A model generated the notes under the pieces. The model was not told where the DNA came from and searched no databases. It worked only from the letters and a program-made list of their open reading frames with translations. Positions 39,965 through 49,522 of a stretch of 64,000 nt of DNA are shown in pieces. Source of the stretch: Profundibacterium mesophilum KAUST100406-0324 (GTDB taxonomy: Bacteria > Pseudomonadota > Alphaproteobacteria > Rhodobacterales > Rhodobacteraceae); contig NZ_APKE01000020.1 in assembly GCF_009835145.1 (NCBI RefSeq), forward strand, positions 1-64,000, in the 5' to 3' direction. The translations under genes were made by a program, and so were the position numbers. Position 1 is the stretch's first letter. Every line of letters starts with the position of its first letter.

Positions 39965-41287
39965 ATGACGGCATCCATGGTGCGGCCGGGAATGCACGTG
40001 AATGGCGATACGGATGACGGCGCGTCCCTCGGGGCGCGCCGCACCCGTCTGATGGGGCCGGGCGTGCCCACCTTTCACGATCCCCCGCTGCACCTGGTCG
40101 AGGGGCAGGGCGTCTGGCTCCGCGATGCGTCGGGGCGGCGCTATCTCGACTGCTACAACAACGTGCCGCATGTGGGTCACGGCCATCCGCATGTCGTGGC
40201 CGCGATCGCCGGTCAGCTTGCCCGCCTCAACATCCACAATCGCTACCTGCATGAGGGGGTGCTCGACTACATCGAGCGGCTGACGGCCACCATGGGCCAC
40301 GACCTGACGCAGGCGCTTCTTGCCTGCACCGGCTCGGAGGCCAACGATGTCGCGCTGCGCATGGCACGCGCCGTCACGGGCCACACCGGATTGATCGCGA
40401 CGGACAACACCTATCACGGCAACACGAGCGCCACCTCGCAGCTGGGGACGCGGCGGCCGCCCATCGGCGGCTTCCCCGATCATGTCAGGCTCGTCCCGGC
40501 ACCCGAAAGCCCGGCCCCCGCCGGAACCGCTCCGAAAGAGCTGGCCGAGGCGTTCGGCCGGCAGGTCGCCCGCGCCATCGACGCGCTCGAGGCGGCCGGG
40601 CACGGCTTCGCCGGAATGATCCTGTGTCCGGTCTTTGCCAATGAAGGGGTGCCGCGGGTCGCGCCCGGCTTTTTCGCCCCCGCACAGGCCGCGATCCGCG
40701 CGGCGGGCGGCCTCGTCATCTGCGACGAGGTGCAGTCGGGCTTCGGGCGCTGCGGCACGATGTGGGGCCATGAGCGTCTCGGCATCGTGCCGGATGTCGT
40801 GACGCTGGGGAAACCCATGGGCAACGGCTACCCGGTGGCCGGGGTGGTCACGCGGCCCGATGTCATGGCCGCCTTTCGTGGCGCTTTCGGCTATTTCAAC
40901 ACCTTCGGCGGAACGCCCGTCGCGGCGGCGGCGGGAATGGCGGTGCTCGACGTGATCGAGCGCGAGGGGCTCGTGGCCCATGCGGCGCGGGCCGGCGCCC
41001 ATGCGCGCGAGCGGCTCGCCGCGCTGCGAAGCCCCCTGATCGCCGAGCATCGCGGCGCGGGCCTGATGCTCGCCCTGGTGCTCGAGCGGAACGGGGTGCC
41101 GGCAACCGACATCGCGCAGCGGGCGGTGGAGGCGATGCGCCGGCGCGGGGTGCTGATCGGGCGGATCGGGCGCGAGATGAACATCCTCAAGATCAGGCCG
41201 CCGCTGCCGATCACCCTCGCCGAGATCGACTTCGCCTGCGACATGCTGCAAGAGGTGCTGGGAGAGCTGGGGGATCGGGGGGCATGA
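39965..41287 (+). CDS. class III PLP aminotransferase, phospho-lyase type
   Basis: A fold-type I enzyme of 440 aa with PLP lysine in VTLGKPMGNGYPVAG, the cofactor-contact LVICDEVQSGFGR, and FNTFGGTPVAAAAGMAVLDVI. The GKPMGNG and NTFGG features are those of the AGXT2L1/AGXT2L2 group, which cleaves ethanolamine phosphate or 5-phosphohydroxylysine. A COG2334 kinase follows at once and overlaps by 4 bases, as expected for a phosphorylate-then-eliminate route. Substrate is inferred, not seen. The start at 39965 has no clear ribosome-binding site; an ATG at 39977 or 39992 is also possible. Confidence 0.82.
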   Translation: MTASMVRPGMHVNGDTDDGASLGARRTRLMGPGVPTFHDPPLHLVEGQGVWLRDASGRRYLDCYNNVPHVGHGHPHVVAAIAGQLARLNIHNRYLHEGVLDYIERLTATMGHDLTQALLACTGSEANDVALRMARAVTGHTGLIATDNTYHGNTSATSQLGTRRPPIGGFPDHVRLVPAPESPAPAGTAPKELAEAFGRQVARAIDALEAAGHGFAGMILCPVFANEGVPRVAPGFFAPAQAAIRAAGGLVICDEVQSGFGRCGTMWGHERLGIVPDVVTLGKPMGNGYPVAGVVTRPDVMAAFRGAFGYFNTFGGTPVAAAAGMAVLDVIEREGLVAHAARAGAHARERLAALRSPLIAEHRGAGLMLALVLERNGVPATDIAQRAVEAMRRRGVLIGRIGREMNILKIRPPLPITLAEIDFACDMLQEVLGELGDRGA

Positions 41288-42204
41288 GCGCGGGGCTCGC
41301 GCTGACGGCGCTGCGCGCGGCGGCCCACTGGACGCAGGCGCCGGCACCGCCCCGGCTGATCGCGCATCGCGAGAACGCGGTCTTCCTGCTGGCACTCGGT
41401 GATGGCCGGCGCGGCGCGCTCAGGCTCCATCGCGGCGGCTACCAGGGTGATGCGCATATCCGCTCGGAGCTGGCCTGGACCGAGGCGATCGCGGGGGCCG
41501 GTTTCCCCTGTCCCGCGCCGATCCGCAGCCTGTCGAACGCCCTCCTCGAATGCCTGCCCTGCGGCACGCGCGCTTCTGTGACCGGGTGGATCGACGCCGC
41601 GCCCTTCGCGCCCGCCGCGCCGCCCGATTTCCACGCGCTCGGGGCGCGCATCGCGGCGCTGCACCGGGCCAGCGACGCGATCGCGCTGCCCGAGGGGTTC
41701 GAGCGCCCCGCCTGGTCCGCCGAGGGGCTTCTTGGCGAGGAGCCTCTCTGGGGCCGCTTCTGGGAGAACCCCGCCCTCGATCCCGGCGAGGCGGCGCTGC
41801 TCGGCGCGCTGCGGCCGGAACTGCGCCATGCGCTGCGGGGCATGGATGCCGATTGGGGTCTCATCCACGGCGACCTGCTGAGCGGCAACCTGCTGCACGG
41901 GGAGCGGGGGCCCGTCATCATCGATTTCGACGATGGCGGTTGGGGCTGGCGCCTCTACGACCTGGGGACCGCCCTGATCGAATCGGTCGGTGCCGCCGAT
42001 TTCAGCGAACGGCGCGATGCGATCGCCGAAGGCTACGGGCTGGGTGATGCGCGCCGGCTGTCCCTCTTCGTCCTGCTCAGGGCCCTGGCCTCGGCGGGCT
42101 GGGTGATGTCGCGCACCCGCCGGGGCGATCCGCGCCAGAGGGCCTACGCGCTGCGCGCACTCGTCTGCGCGCGCGCTTATGCGGGGTCGAACTCCCCGGC
42201 ATGA
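41284..42204 (+). CDS. phosphotransferase of the APH/COG2334 family
   Basis: A 306-aa kinase of the aminoglycoside phosphotransferase fold with HGDLLSGNLL (catalytic loop, Asp and Asn) and VIIDFDDGGWG (metal-binding Asp). It overlaps the aminotransferase-like gene by 4 bases. In animals AGPHD1 phosphorylates hydroxylysine and AGXT2L2 then removes phosphate and ammonia; the neighbouring pair here mirrors that. Other substrates such as homoserine or ethanolamine cannot be excluded. The 3' end overlaps idi by 28 bases on the opposite strand. Confidence 0.8.
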   Translation: MSAGLALTALRAAAHWTQAPAPPRLIAHRENAVFLLALGDGRRGALRLHRGGYQGDAHIRSELAWTEAIAGAGFPCPAPIRSLSNALLECLPCGTRASVTGWIDAAPFAPAAPPDFHALGARIAALHRASDAIALPEGFERPAWSAEGLLGEEPLWGRFWENPALDPGEAALLGALRPELRHALRGMDADWGLIHGDLLSGNLLHGERGPVIIDFDDGGWGWRLYDLGTALIESVGAADFSERRDAIAEGYGLGDARRLSLFVLLRALASAGWVMSRTRRGDPRQRAYALRALVCARAYAGSNSPA

Positions 42205-42725
42205 CGGTCGAGATAAATCCGCAGCCACGGGGTGAAGCGCTCCGGCGCCTCGGCGATCTCGGCGCGCAGCGCGTCGAGCCCGATCCACCGCGTGTCCGCG
42301 ACCTCGGACGGGTCCGGGCGGGGCAGGGGGCGCTCCCGCGGTTCGGCGACAAAGAGCGCCACGACCTCGTGTTCCGTCATGCCGCCGCCGACATCGGCGC
42401 GGTATTCGATCGGCGCACGCGGGCACGGGTGGAGATGCCACAGGCCGAGCTCCTCGCCGAGGCGCCGCCGGGCGCAATCGGCATCCGTCTCGCCCCAGGC
42501 GGGATGGGTGCAGCAGGCATTGGCCCAGAGGCCGGGCGTGTGATACTTGCCCGCCGCGCGCCGTTGCAGCAGTGTCTCGCCGCCATGGTTGACGAAGACG
42601 GAGACGGCCTTGTGCCTCAGGCCGCGCAGATGCACCTCGAGCTTGTCCACGGGACGCAGCACATCGTCCTCCCATGCGGGGATCCGTCCATGCGCCGCGT
42701 CGACCGGAACCGCCTGGCGGCTCAT
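42177..42725 (-). CDS. idi: isopentenyl-diphosphate isomerase, type I
   Basis: Interconverts IPP and DMAPP with a metal-bound Nudix-like fold. The 182-aa product has the catalytic Cys in LWANACCTHPAWGE, the metal-binding and acid region around GGGMTEHEVVALF, and TLLQRRAAGKYHTPG at the start of the core. It overlaps ubiB by 4 bases, so the prenyl supply and quinone genes are co-transcribed. It complements ispA and dxs elsewhere in the window. The type I enzyme is the common type in Rhodobacteraceae with MEP pathway. Confidence 0.94.
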   Translation of the reverse strand: MSRQAVPVDAAHGRIPAWEDDVLRPVDKLEVHLRGLRHKAVSVFVNHGGETLLQRRAAGKYHTPGLWANACCTHPAWGETDADCARRRLGEELGLWHLHPCPRAPIEYRADVGGGMTEHEVVALFVAEPRERPLPRPDPSEVADTRWIGLDALRAEIAEAPERFTPWLRIYLDRHAGEFDPA

Positions 42726-44254
42726 GCGAGCCCTTGCCCGATCAGGATCAGCACCGCGGCGCCGGCCGCCCCGAGACCGACGAGCCCGGCCGCCTGCCAG
42801 CGGGGGCGGCGGCGTTCGGGTTCGCGGCGCTGGGAGGCGCGCATCAGGGCCTCCTCGGCAAGATGCGGCAGCTTCGGCCCGAAGCGCGAGAGCACCTGCG
42901 CGGTGCGTGTCAAATCGCGCAGCAGCGCCTTGGGCCCGACATTGTCGCGGATATACTCCTCGACGATCGGCTGGGCGACCTGCCAGATGTTGATCTGCGG
43001 ATGCAGCGAGCGGGCCACCCCCTCGACCACGACCATGGTGCGCTGGAGCAGGATCAGTTCGGTCCGCGTCTCCATCCCGAAGCGCTCCGTCACCTCGAAA
43101 AGGTAGTTGAGCAGGCGTCCCATCGAGATCCGGGTCGCGTCCATTCCGAAGATCGGCTCGCCGACCGAGCGCAGGGCGCGGGCGAACTCGTCGATGTCGC
43201 GGTCGGCGGGTACGTAGCCAGCCTCGAAATGGACCTCCGCCACGCGGCGGTAATCCTTGCGGATGAAACCGAAGAGGATCTCGGCATAGGCGCGGCGGGT
43301 ATATTCGTCGAGCCGCCCCATGATGCCGAAATCGAGCGCGATGATGTCGCCGTCCGGCGCGATCTTGAGATTGCCGTGATGCATGTCGGCATGGAAGAAC
43401 CCGTCGCGCAGCGCATGCTGCAAGAAGAGCGTCAGCACCCGTTCGCCAAGCGCGGCGCGGTCATGCCCGGCCGCCTCGATGGCGGCGATGTCGTTGGCCG
43501 GAATGCCCTCGGCCCAGCCCAGCGTCATCATCCGGCGCGTGGAGAGGAACCATTCGGCGGCCGGAACGCGAAAGCCCGGATCGCTGGCGGTATTGGCGGC
43601 GAATTCGGCGCTCGAGGCGGTCTCCATCCGCAGGTCGAGCTCGCCCAGCACCACGCCCTCGAAATGCGCGATCACCTCCATCGGGCGCAGGCGGCGCGCC
43701 GAGGGTGCCAGCAGATCGACCATGCGGGCGGCGAGATAGAAGGCATCGACATCGCGGCGGAAGGCCTTCTCGATGCCGGGGCGCAGGACCTTCACCGCGA
43801 CATCGCGGCCATTCTCCTTCAGGCGGGCGCGGTGGACCTGCGCGATGGAGGCGGCGGCGACCGGCTCGGAAAACTCCTCGAAGATGCTCATCGGATCGGC
43901 TTCGAGCTCGCGCGCGACCGTCTCGAGCGCGACGGCGCGCGGGAAGGGCGGCAGCTTGTCCTGCAGCACCTTGAGCTGCGCGGCGAGCTCCTCGCCGACC
44001 ACGTCGGGACGGGTCGAGAGGACCTGCCCGAACTTGATATAGGCCGGGCCGAGCGCGGTGAGCGCCCGCGTCGCGGGCGGCAGGGCCGGATCGCCGGCAT
44101 AGCCCAGCCATTTGAACGGCCAGCCGATCAGGCGGGCGGCGATGCGCAGCGATCGCGGCGCGCGGAAGGCATCGAGCACGACATTCATCGCCCCCGTGCG
44201 CTCGAGCGTGGCGCCGGTGCGCACCAGGCGCCAGATGTTGTGCGGGCCCCTCAC
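42722..44254 (-). CDS. ubiB: ubiquinone biosynthesis kinase-like protein UbiB
   Basis: UbiB/ABC1 family protein of 510 aa needed for ubiquinone synthesis; members are atypical ATPases or kinases. Seen are ALGPAYIKFGQVLSTRPD (the KxGQ motif), AAASIAQVHRARLKENGRDVAVKV with the Ala-rich P-loop replacement, HADMHHGNLKIAPDGDIIALDFG (catalytic loop and metal site), and a hydrophobic C-terminal anchor ending LILIGQG. GTG 44254 is the start; the ubiE stop codon ends at 44255, so the genes abut with no gap. A GTG start without spacer suggests translational coupling with ubiE. Confidence 0.95.
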   Translation of the reverse strand: MRGPHNIWRLVRTGATLERTGAMNVVLDAFRAPRSLRIAARLIGWPFKWLGYAGDPALPPATRALTALGPAYIKFGQVLSTRPDVVGEELAAQLKVLQDKLPPFPRAVALETVARELEADPMSIFEEFSEPVAAASIAQVHRARLKENGRDVAVKVLRPGIEKAFRRDVDAFYLAARMVDLLAPSARRLRPMEVIAHFEGVVLGELDLRMETASSAEFAANTASDPGFRVPAAEWFLSTRRMMTLGWAEGIPANDIAAIEAAGHDRAALGERVLTLFLQHALRDGFFHADMHHGNLKIAPDGDIIALDFGIMGRLDEYTRRAYAEILFGFIRKDYRRVAEVHFEAGYVPADRDIDEFARALRSVGEPIFGMDATRISMGRLLNYLFEVTERFGMETRTELILLQRTMVVVEGVARSLHPQINIWQVAQPIVEEYIRDNVGPKALLRDLTRTAQVLSRFGPKLPHLAEEALMRASQRREPERRRPRWQAAGLVGLGAAGAAVLILIGQGLA

Positions 44255-45007
44255 CTAGAGCTTCCAGCCGGAATGAAGCGCGGCGATGCCCATCGACAGG
44301 TTGCGGTATTTCACCTGCTCGAAGCCGGCCGCCCGGATCATTGCGGCGAAGGTCTCCTGATCGGGGAAGCGGCGAATCGATTCCACCAGATACTGGTAGC
44401 TGTCGCGATCCCCCGCGATCGCCTCACCCATGCGCGGGATCACGTTGAACGAGTAGAGGTCATAGGCCTTCTGCATCAGCGGCACGGGAAGCTGGCTGAA
44501 CTCCAGCACCACGAGGCGGCCGCCCGGACGCAGCACGCGGAACGCCTCGGACAGGGCATCGGGGATGCGGGTCACGTTCCTGATCCCGAAGCTGATGGTG
44601 TAGACGTCGAAGCTGGCATCCTCGAAGGGCAGGGCCATGGCATCCCCGGCCACCCAGTCCAGGTGCCCCGCCAGACGCTCGGCCTCGGCCCGCTTCCTGC
44701 CCTCGACAAGCATCGATTCGGTCATGTCGCAGACGACGGCGCTGGCCTGCGGCGCGCGTCCGAGGAAGCGGAAGGCGATATCGCCGGTGCCGCCCGCCAC
44801 ATCCAGCAGCCTCTGGCCCGCGCGCGGCGCCAGCCAATCCATCATCGCGTCCTTCCACAGCCGGTGGATGCCGACCGACATCACGTCGTTCATGATGTCA
44901 TAACGCGACGCGACGTTGGTGAAGACACCGTGCACGCGGCCGGCCTTCTCCTCCTCGCGCACCGTCTCGAAGCCGAAATGCGTGGTCTTGGGATCGTTGT
45001 CCTGCAT
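44255..45007 (-). CDS. ubiE: ubiquinone/menaquinone methyltransferase UbiE
   Basis: A SAM-dependent C-methyltransferase in ubiquinone biosynthesis. The 250-aa product carries the conserved [19 protein letters not shown], motif [17 protein letters not shown] and the later [29 protein letters not shown] and [14 protein letters not shown], typical of UbiE/COQ5. The ATG at 45007 is the natural start. It starts the ubiE-ubiB-idi run and is divergent from mutM with 112 bases between. Strong assignment. Confidence 0.96.
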   Translation of the reverse strand: MQDNDPKTTHFGFETVREEEKAGRVHGVFTNVASRYDIMNDVMSVGIHRLWKDAMMDWLAPRAGQRLLDVAGGTGDIAFRFLGRAPQASAVVCDMTESMLVEGRKRAEAERLAGHLDWVAGDAMALPFEDASFDVYTISFGIRNVTRIPDALSEAFRVLRPGGRLVVLEFSQLPVPLMQKAYDLYSFNVIPRMGEAIAGDRDSYQYLVESIRRFPDQETFAAMIRAAGFEQVKYRNLSMGIAALHSGWKL

Positions 45008-45119
45008 GGGTCTTGCGGTCCTTGCTGCTGGGGCTTTCTTATAGGGCGCCGGGGGGGCGTGACAATGCGCAGCCGGCGAGGAAGGTCCGCGACCGGGCCG
45101 CGCAGCCAAGGAGATGCCC

Positions 45120-46010
45120 GTGCCCGAACTGCCAGAGGTGGAAACCGTCCGAAGGGGGCTCGCCCCGGTCATGGAAGGGCGCGTGATCGAGGCCGCGCAG
45201 GTGCGCCGGCCGGATCTGCGCTGGCCTTTTCCGCCGGATATGGCCGGGCGGCTCGAAGGGCAGAGGATCACGGCGCTGCGCCGGCGCTCGAAATACCTGC
45301 TGATCGCGCTCTCCGGCGGCGAGACGCTCCTCGTGCACCTGGGGATGACCGGCCGGATGCTGATCGCCCCGCCGGCGGCCGGGGCGGGGAATGACGCGGT
45401 GTCGCGCGGTGCGGCGCCGGGGCGCTTCGTCCACGCGCATCCGGCCCCGGCCAAGCATGACCACGTGGTGCTCGATCTGGAGGGGGGCACGCGGATCACC
45501 TTCAACGACGCGCGCCGTTTCGGGGCGATGGACCTGATCGCGAGCGACCGGCTGGAGGCCCATTGGCTGCTCGCGAAGATCGGGCCCGAACCGCTCGGCA
45601 ACACCTTCGACGGTCCCTACCTGGCGCGCGCCCTTGCGGGGCGGGCCGCCCCGATCAAGTCGGCGCTGCTCGATCAGCGCGTCGTGGCGGGCCTTGGCAA
45701 CATCTATGTCTGCGAGGTGCTGCACCGGGCGGGCATCTCGCCGCTGCGCAAGGCGGGGCGGATCGCGGCGGCCCGTATCGAGGGGCTTGTCCCGCTGATC
45801 CGGCAGGTCCTGGGCGAGGCGATCGAGGCAGGGGGCTCGTCGCTGCGCGACTACAGGCAGGCGGATGGCGATCTTGGGTATTTCCAGCACCGCTTCGCCG
45901 TCTACGACCGGGCCGGGGCGCCCTGTCCGCGCGAGGGCTGTGCGGGCACGATCCGCCGCATCGTCCAGTCCGGACGCTCCAGCTTCTACTGTCCGCAGTG
46001 TCAAAGATAG
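45120..46010 (+). CDS. mutM: formamidopyrimidine-DNA glycosylase
   Basis: Removes oxidised purines such as 8-oxoguanine with glycosylase and lyase activity; the N-terminal proline is the nucleophile. The product starts [13 protein letters not shown] after the initiator, and the C-terminal zinc finger is [14 protein letters not shown]...FYCPQCQ. The longer frame from ATG 45114 would place two residues (Pro-Val) before Pro-Glu-Leu. AAGGAG ends directly before that ATG, with no spacing, but is six bases from the GTG at 45120. So I take GTG 45120. Other family features are the Lys in HLGMTGRML-like loop and [11 protein letters not shown]. 296 aa. Confidence 0.94.
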   Translation: MPELPEVETVRRGLAPVMEGRVIEAAQVRRPDLRWPFPPDMAGRLEGQRITALRRRSKYLLIALSGGETLLVHLGMTGRMLIAPPAAGAGNDAVSRGAAPGRFVHAHPAPAKHDHVVLDLEGGTRITFNDARRFGAMDLIASDRLEAHWLLAKIGPEPLGNTFDGPYLARALAGRAAPIKSALLDQRVVAGLGNIYVCEVLHRAGISPLRKAGRIAAARIEGLVPLIRQVLGEAIEAGGSSLRDYRQADGDLGYFQHRFAVYDRAGAPCPREGCAGTIRRIVQSGRSSFYCPQCQR

Positions 46011-46074
46011 CTTGATCGGGCGCAACAGAGTGGTAAGGCTGCTCACCTGACGGAACAATCGAAAGCCCGTAATC

Positions 46075-46851
46075 ATGGCCTTCAAGACCATAATCGTGGA
46101 GATCGACGATCACGTCGCCCTCATCAAGCTGAACCGGCCCGAGGCGCTCAACGCGCTCAACCAGGCGCTGCTCGACGAGCTGGCGCGCGCGATCACCGAG
46201 GCCGACCGGAACGAGAAGGTGCGTTGCATCGTCCTGACCGGCTCGGAGAAGGCCTTCGCCGCGGGCGCCGACATCAAGGAGATGGCGGAGAAGACCTTCG
46301 TCGACGCCTTCTCTTCCGACTTTTTCGGCCCGCAGACCGAGGTGATCGAACGCTGCCGCAAGCCGATCATCGCGGCCGTCGCGGGCTACGCGCTCGGCGG
46401 CGGGTGCGAGCTTGCGATGATGTGCGATTTCATCATCGCCGCCGATACCGCCAAGTTCGGGCAGCCCGAGATCAATCTGGGCGTCATCGCCGGGATCGGC
46501 GGCACGCAGCGCCTGACCCGTCTCGTGGGCAAGTCCAAGAGCATGGAGATGCACTTGACGGGGCGGTTCATGGATGCGGAGGAAGCCGAGCGCTCGGGCC
46601 TCGTGAGCCGTGTCGTGCCGGCCAAGAAGCTGATGGACGAGGCGATGGCCGCGGCCCAGAAGATCACCGAGAAATCCATGCTGGCGACGATGTCGGCAAA
46701 GGAGGCGATCAACCGCAGCTACGAGACGACGCTCTCCGAGGGCCTGCTGCATGAGCGCCGCCTCTTCCATGCGCTTTTCGCGACCGAGGATCAGAAGGAG
46801 GGCATGTCCGCCTTCCTCGAAAAGCGCGAGGCGCAGTTCCGCGACAAGTGA
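46075..46851 (+). CDS. enoyl-CoA hydratase
   Basis: A crotonase-family enzyme of 258 aa that hydrates 2-enoyl-CoA in fatty acid oxidation or related routes. The N-terminal [20 protein letters not shown] and [13 protein letters not shown] (oxyanion loop), then [17 protein letters not shown] and [22 protein letters not shown], with the two catalytic Glu residues in GGGCELAM and QPEINLG. The downstream [12 protein letters not shown] is typical of short-chain hydratases. It stands between mutM and rpsT on the same strand. Substrate range is not readable. Confidence 0.93.
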   Translation: MAFKTIIVEIDDHVALIKLNRPEALNALNQALLDELARAITEADRNEKVRCIVLTGSEKAFAAGADIKEMAEKTFVDAFSSDFFGPQTEVIERCRKPIIAAVAGYALGGGCELAMMCDFIIAADTAKFGQPEINLGVIAGIGGTQRLTRLVGKSKSMEMHLTGRFMDAEEAERSGLVSRVVPAKKLMDEAMAAAQKITEKSMLATMSAKEAINRSYETTLSEGLLHERRLFHALFATEDQKEGMSAFLEKREAQFRDK

Positions 46852-46924
46852 ACGCCCGCGCGGCCTGGCTGCTCGCGCCGGTCACGGAGCGGGGCGTGCG
46901 GCAAGCGGCGAGAGAAATTGCCGC

Positions 46925-46953
46925 TTCACAGCGCACGGATTTCGGTCTATAGG
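46925..46953 (+). promoter_or_regulatory. putative promoter of rpsT
   Basis: TTCACA (46925-46930) and TATAGG (46948-46953) stand 17 bases apart, 112 bases upstream of the rpsT ATG. Matches to the sigma-70 consensus are 5/6 and 4/6. Read by eye. Confidence 0.35.
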
Positions 46954-47064
46954 CCCCCGATACATGCGCGTGAGGCCCGCTCTGGCCGGACTGTCCCGGC
47001 CCTTTGTCCGGGCGCGGCTTCGCACGCAGACGACATTCGAAGATTCTGCGAAAGAGAGCTGCAC

Positions 47065-47328
47065 ATGGCCAATACGCCCCAGTCCAAGAAACGCGCCCGC
47101 CAGAACGATCGCCGCGCCGCGATCAACAAGGCCCGCCGGTCGCGCATCCGTACCTTCCTGCGCAATGTCGAGGAGGCCATCGCCTCCGGCGACCAGGAGA
47201 AGGCCAAGAGCGCGCTGCAGGCGGCACAGCCCGAGCTGATGCGCGGCGTCTCCAAGGGCATCGTCCACAAGAACACCGCATCGCGGAAGATCTCGCGCCT
47301 GTCCTCGCGGGTCAAGGCGCTGGCCTGA
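47065..47328 (+). CDS. rpsT: 30S ribosomal protein S20
   Basis: A basic, helical 87-aa protein of the small ribosomal subunit: [20 protein letters not shown], then [14 protein letters not shown] and [20 protein letters not shown]. It binds 16S rRNA. It stands just before dnaA, the conserved order in alphaproteobacteria. The ATG at 47065 follows AGAGAGCTGC, a weak Shine-Dalgarno; the promoter-like boxes lie about 110 bases upstream. Strong assignment. Confidence 0.97.
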   Translation: MANTPQSKKRARQNDRRAAINKARRSRIRTFLRNVEEAIASGDQEKAKSALQAAQPELMRGVSKGIVHKNTASRKISRLSSRVKALA

Positions 47329-47389
47329 TCCGTCCGGCGCCGCCCGTCGCGGCGCCCGGCATTCGGCGGTCCATGGATGACCCGATGTG

Positions 47390-47418
47390 AAAGCACGCTT
47401 CGTCGAAGCGTGCTTTTT
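47390..47418 (+). terminator. rho-independent terminator after rpsT
   Basis: AAAGCACGCTTC (47390-47401) and GAAGCGTGCTTT (47405-47416) form a 12-bp perfect stem with a 3-base loop, followed by a T-run. It separates rpsT from dnaA. Confidence 0.93.
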
Positions 47419-47472
47419 CGCGTTCGGCGCGATCCCCGATGACATGAAAAGCACAGATTTGTGCGGGCCCCG

Positions 47473-47556
47473 GATTCGACTCGGCCAAGGCCTGAGTCAA
47501 GGTGATTGATCTATTGCGGCAATCCAAGCGGCGTTGCTACCTTGGCCCTGCGATTC
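47473..47556. promoter_or_regulatory. cluster of four GANTC sites upstream of dnaA
   Basis: GATTC (47473-47477), GACTC (47478-47482), GAGTC (47494-47498) and GATTC (47552-47556) lie in 84 bases between the rpsT terminator and dnaA. GANTC is the CcrM adenine-methylation site of alphaproteobacteria, known to tie dnaA expression to replication in Caulobacter. I see no canonical DnaA box (TTATCCACA) in 47,419-47,976 and no gene there. Confidence 0.5.
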
Positions 47557-47976
47557 ACTTCGTTGGGGGGACATGACGAAGATGCTGCCAGATCGCGGCG
47601 CAGATCGGAGCCAAGGGCACAGCATGCCCGGCCACCGCTAGGCGCCGGATCAATTGTATCGAAGCTGGCCCGAGGCACCTATGGGGGGTGCCGACTGCCT
47701 TGCTTTTCCGGGGCGCTGCGCTCCGGACATGTCCGTATTGTAACGTCCGCCGCGAGCGGCGCCAGGCGACTGGGCAGCAATGCCCGGTGGATCGCCGGGC
47801 CGTCCTTTGCCGTGGTCAAAGCAGCGCCGCCAGGCCTGTGTGCCCGATCCGCCCCCGTGCGGACCGGCCGCCCGGGATCTGTCCGGTTGCCTTGCCGAAG
47901 TGCGCATCGAGAAAACAGGTTTGCAGTCCGGGCGGGGGTCCGGGCTGCCATGGGGCGACAAGGGGCAGTGGAAGCG

Positions 47977-49395
47977 ATGACGAACGATATCTGGAGCGAC
48001 ATTCGGCAAGGTCTGCGCAACGCGGTCGGGCAGAACAACTACAAGACCTGGATCGAGCCTCTCGAATTCGCCGATCTCACCGACGGGATCGCCACCTTCG
48101 TCGTGCCATCGCAATTCGTGGGCAACTGGGTGTCGCGCAATTACGGCGAGCAGATCATCCGCGAGATCGCCGCCTCGGGGGCATCCGCCCGCCGCATCGA
48201 CTTCCGTGTCGAGCGCCCGGCGGCATCGGCGCCGCCCGTTGCCGCCGACCCCGGCGCCCCGGCCCAGCCCACTGCCAAGGCTTCCGATGCCGCCCCCGGC
48301 GACGCACGCGCGCCCGCCCCTGCCAAGCCCGCCCGCCCCGGCGGCATGGAGATCCAGGGCGCATCGCTCGACCGCAATTACACCTTCGACAGTTTCGTCG
48401 TCGGCAAGCCCAACGAACTGGCCCATGCCGCCGCCCGACGCGTCGCCGAGGGCGGCCCCGTCACCTTCAACCCGCTGTTTCTTTATGGCGGCGTGGGCCT
48501 GGGCAAGACCCACCTGATGCATGCGATCGCCTGGGAACTGCAGGCGCGCGAGCGCGGCACGCGGGTGCTCTATCTGTCGGCCGAGCAGTTCATGTACCGC
48601 TTCGTCCAGGCGCTGCGCGACAAGCAGATGATGGATTTCAAGCAGCTCTTCCGCTCGGTCGACGTGCTGATGGTGGATGACGTGCAGTTCATCGCTGGCA
48701 AGGACAGCACGCAGGAAGAGTTCTTCCACACGTTCAATGCCCTGGTGGACCAGCGTAAGCAGATCATCATCTCCGCCGACCGCGCGCCGCAGGAGATCGA
48801 GGGGCTGGAGGGCCGGATCGCCAGCCGCCTGCAATCGGGTCTCGTGGTCGATGTGCATCCCACCAACTACGAGCTGCGCCTCGGCATCCTGCAGCAGAAG
48901 GTCGAGCAATACAGCACCCAGTTCTCGGATGTGCGCCTCGCCTCCGGGGTGCTCGAGTTCCTCGCCCATCGCATCACCTCCAACGTGCGCGTGCTCGAGG
49001 GGGCGCTCACCCGGCTCTTCGCCTTCGGATCGCTGATCGGGCGGGAGATCGACGTGGCCGCGACCCAGGAATGCCTGACCGACATCCTGCGCAGCTCCGA
49101 CCGCAAGACCACGATCGACGAGATCCAGCGCAAGGTCTCGGACCACTACAATATCCGCCTCGCGGACCTGATCGGGCCGAAGCGCCTTCGGATCTACGCG
49201 CGGCCCCGCCAGATCGCGATGTTCCTGTGCAAGCAGATGACACAGCGCAGCCTGCCCGAGATCGGGCGCCATTTCGGAGGGCGGGACCACACGACGATCC
49301 TGCACGGGATCAAGCGGATCGAGGCGCTGAAATCGACCGACAGCCAGATCGCCGAGGATCTCGAAATGCTGCGCCGGGCGCTGAGCGCGGACTGA
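47977..49395 (+). CDS. dnaA: chromosomal replication initiator DnaA
   Basis: DnaA opens the replication origin. The 472-aa product has domain I at the start (DIRQGLRNAVGQNNYKTWIE), a linker rich in Ala and Pro (about residues 75-130), the AAA+ domain with GGVGLGKTHLMHAI and MVDDVQFIAG, and the C-terminal DnaA-box binding domain with GGRDHTTILHGIKRIE. The start at ATG 47977 matches the N-terminal domain; an open frame reaches back to 47506 but carries only untranslated leader-like sequence. dnaN follows with a 127-base gap. Confidence 0.97.
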   Translation: MTNDIWSDIRQGLRNAVGQNNYKTWIEPLEFADLTDGIATFVVPSQFVGNWVSRNYGEQIIREIAASGASARRIDFRVERPAASAPPVAADPGAPAQPTAKASDAAPGDARAPAPAKPARPGGMEIQGASLDRNYTFDSFVVGKPNELAHAAARRVAEGGPVTFNPLFLYGGVGLGKTHLMHAIAWELQARERGTRVLYLSAEQFMYRFVQALRDKQMMDFKQLFRSVDVLMVDDVQFIAGKDSTQEEFFHTFNALVDQRKQIIISADRAPQEIEGLEGRIASRLQSGLVVDVHPTNYELRLGILQQKVEQYSTQFSDVRLASGVLEFLAHRITSNVRVLEGALTRLFAFGSLIGREIDVAATQECLTDILRSSDRKTTIDEIQRKVSDHYNIRLADLIGPKRLRIYARPRQIAMFLCKQMTQRSLPEIGRHFGGRDHTTILHGIKRIEALKSTDSQIAEDLEMLRRALSAD

Positions 49396-49522
49396 AATCG
49401 GGGGCAGACGCCCCCGGAACGCGCGATCGAGGCGCAAAACATCCGGCAAATCAACGAAGACTGTTGCGCCGGAGCGGCGAACCGATAGGTTTGCCTTCCT
49501 GCCATCCCGTGTGGAGAGTGAC

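Noticed and set aside
42674-45394. A 906-aa plus-strand frame over ubiB, ubiE and mutM
   Set aside because: It covers three well-recognised genes on the minus and plus strands and has no motif of its own.
47506-47976. An extended dnaA start
   Set aside because: The added residues are rich in Arg and Cys, unlike DnaA domain I, which begins at the ATG at 47977.
47419-47976. Replication origin upstream of dnaA
   Set aside because: No canonical DnaA boxes were seen, so an origin call is not supported.
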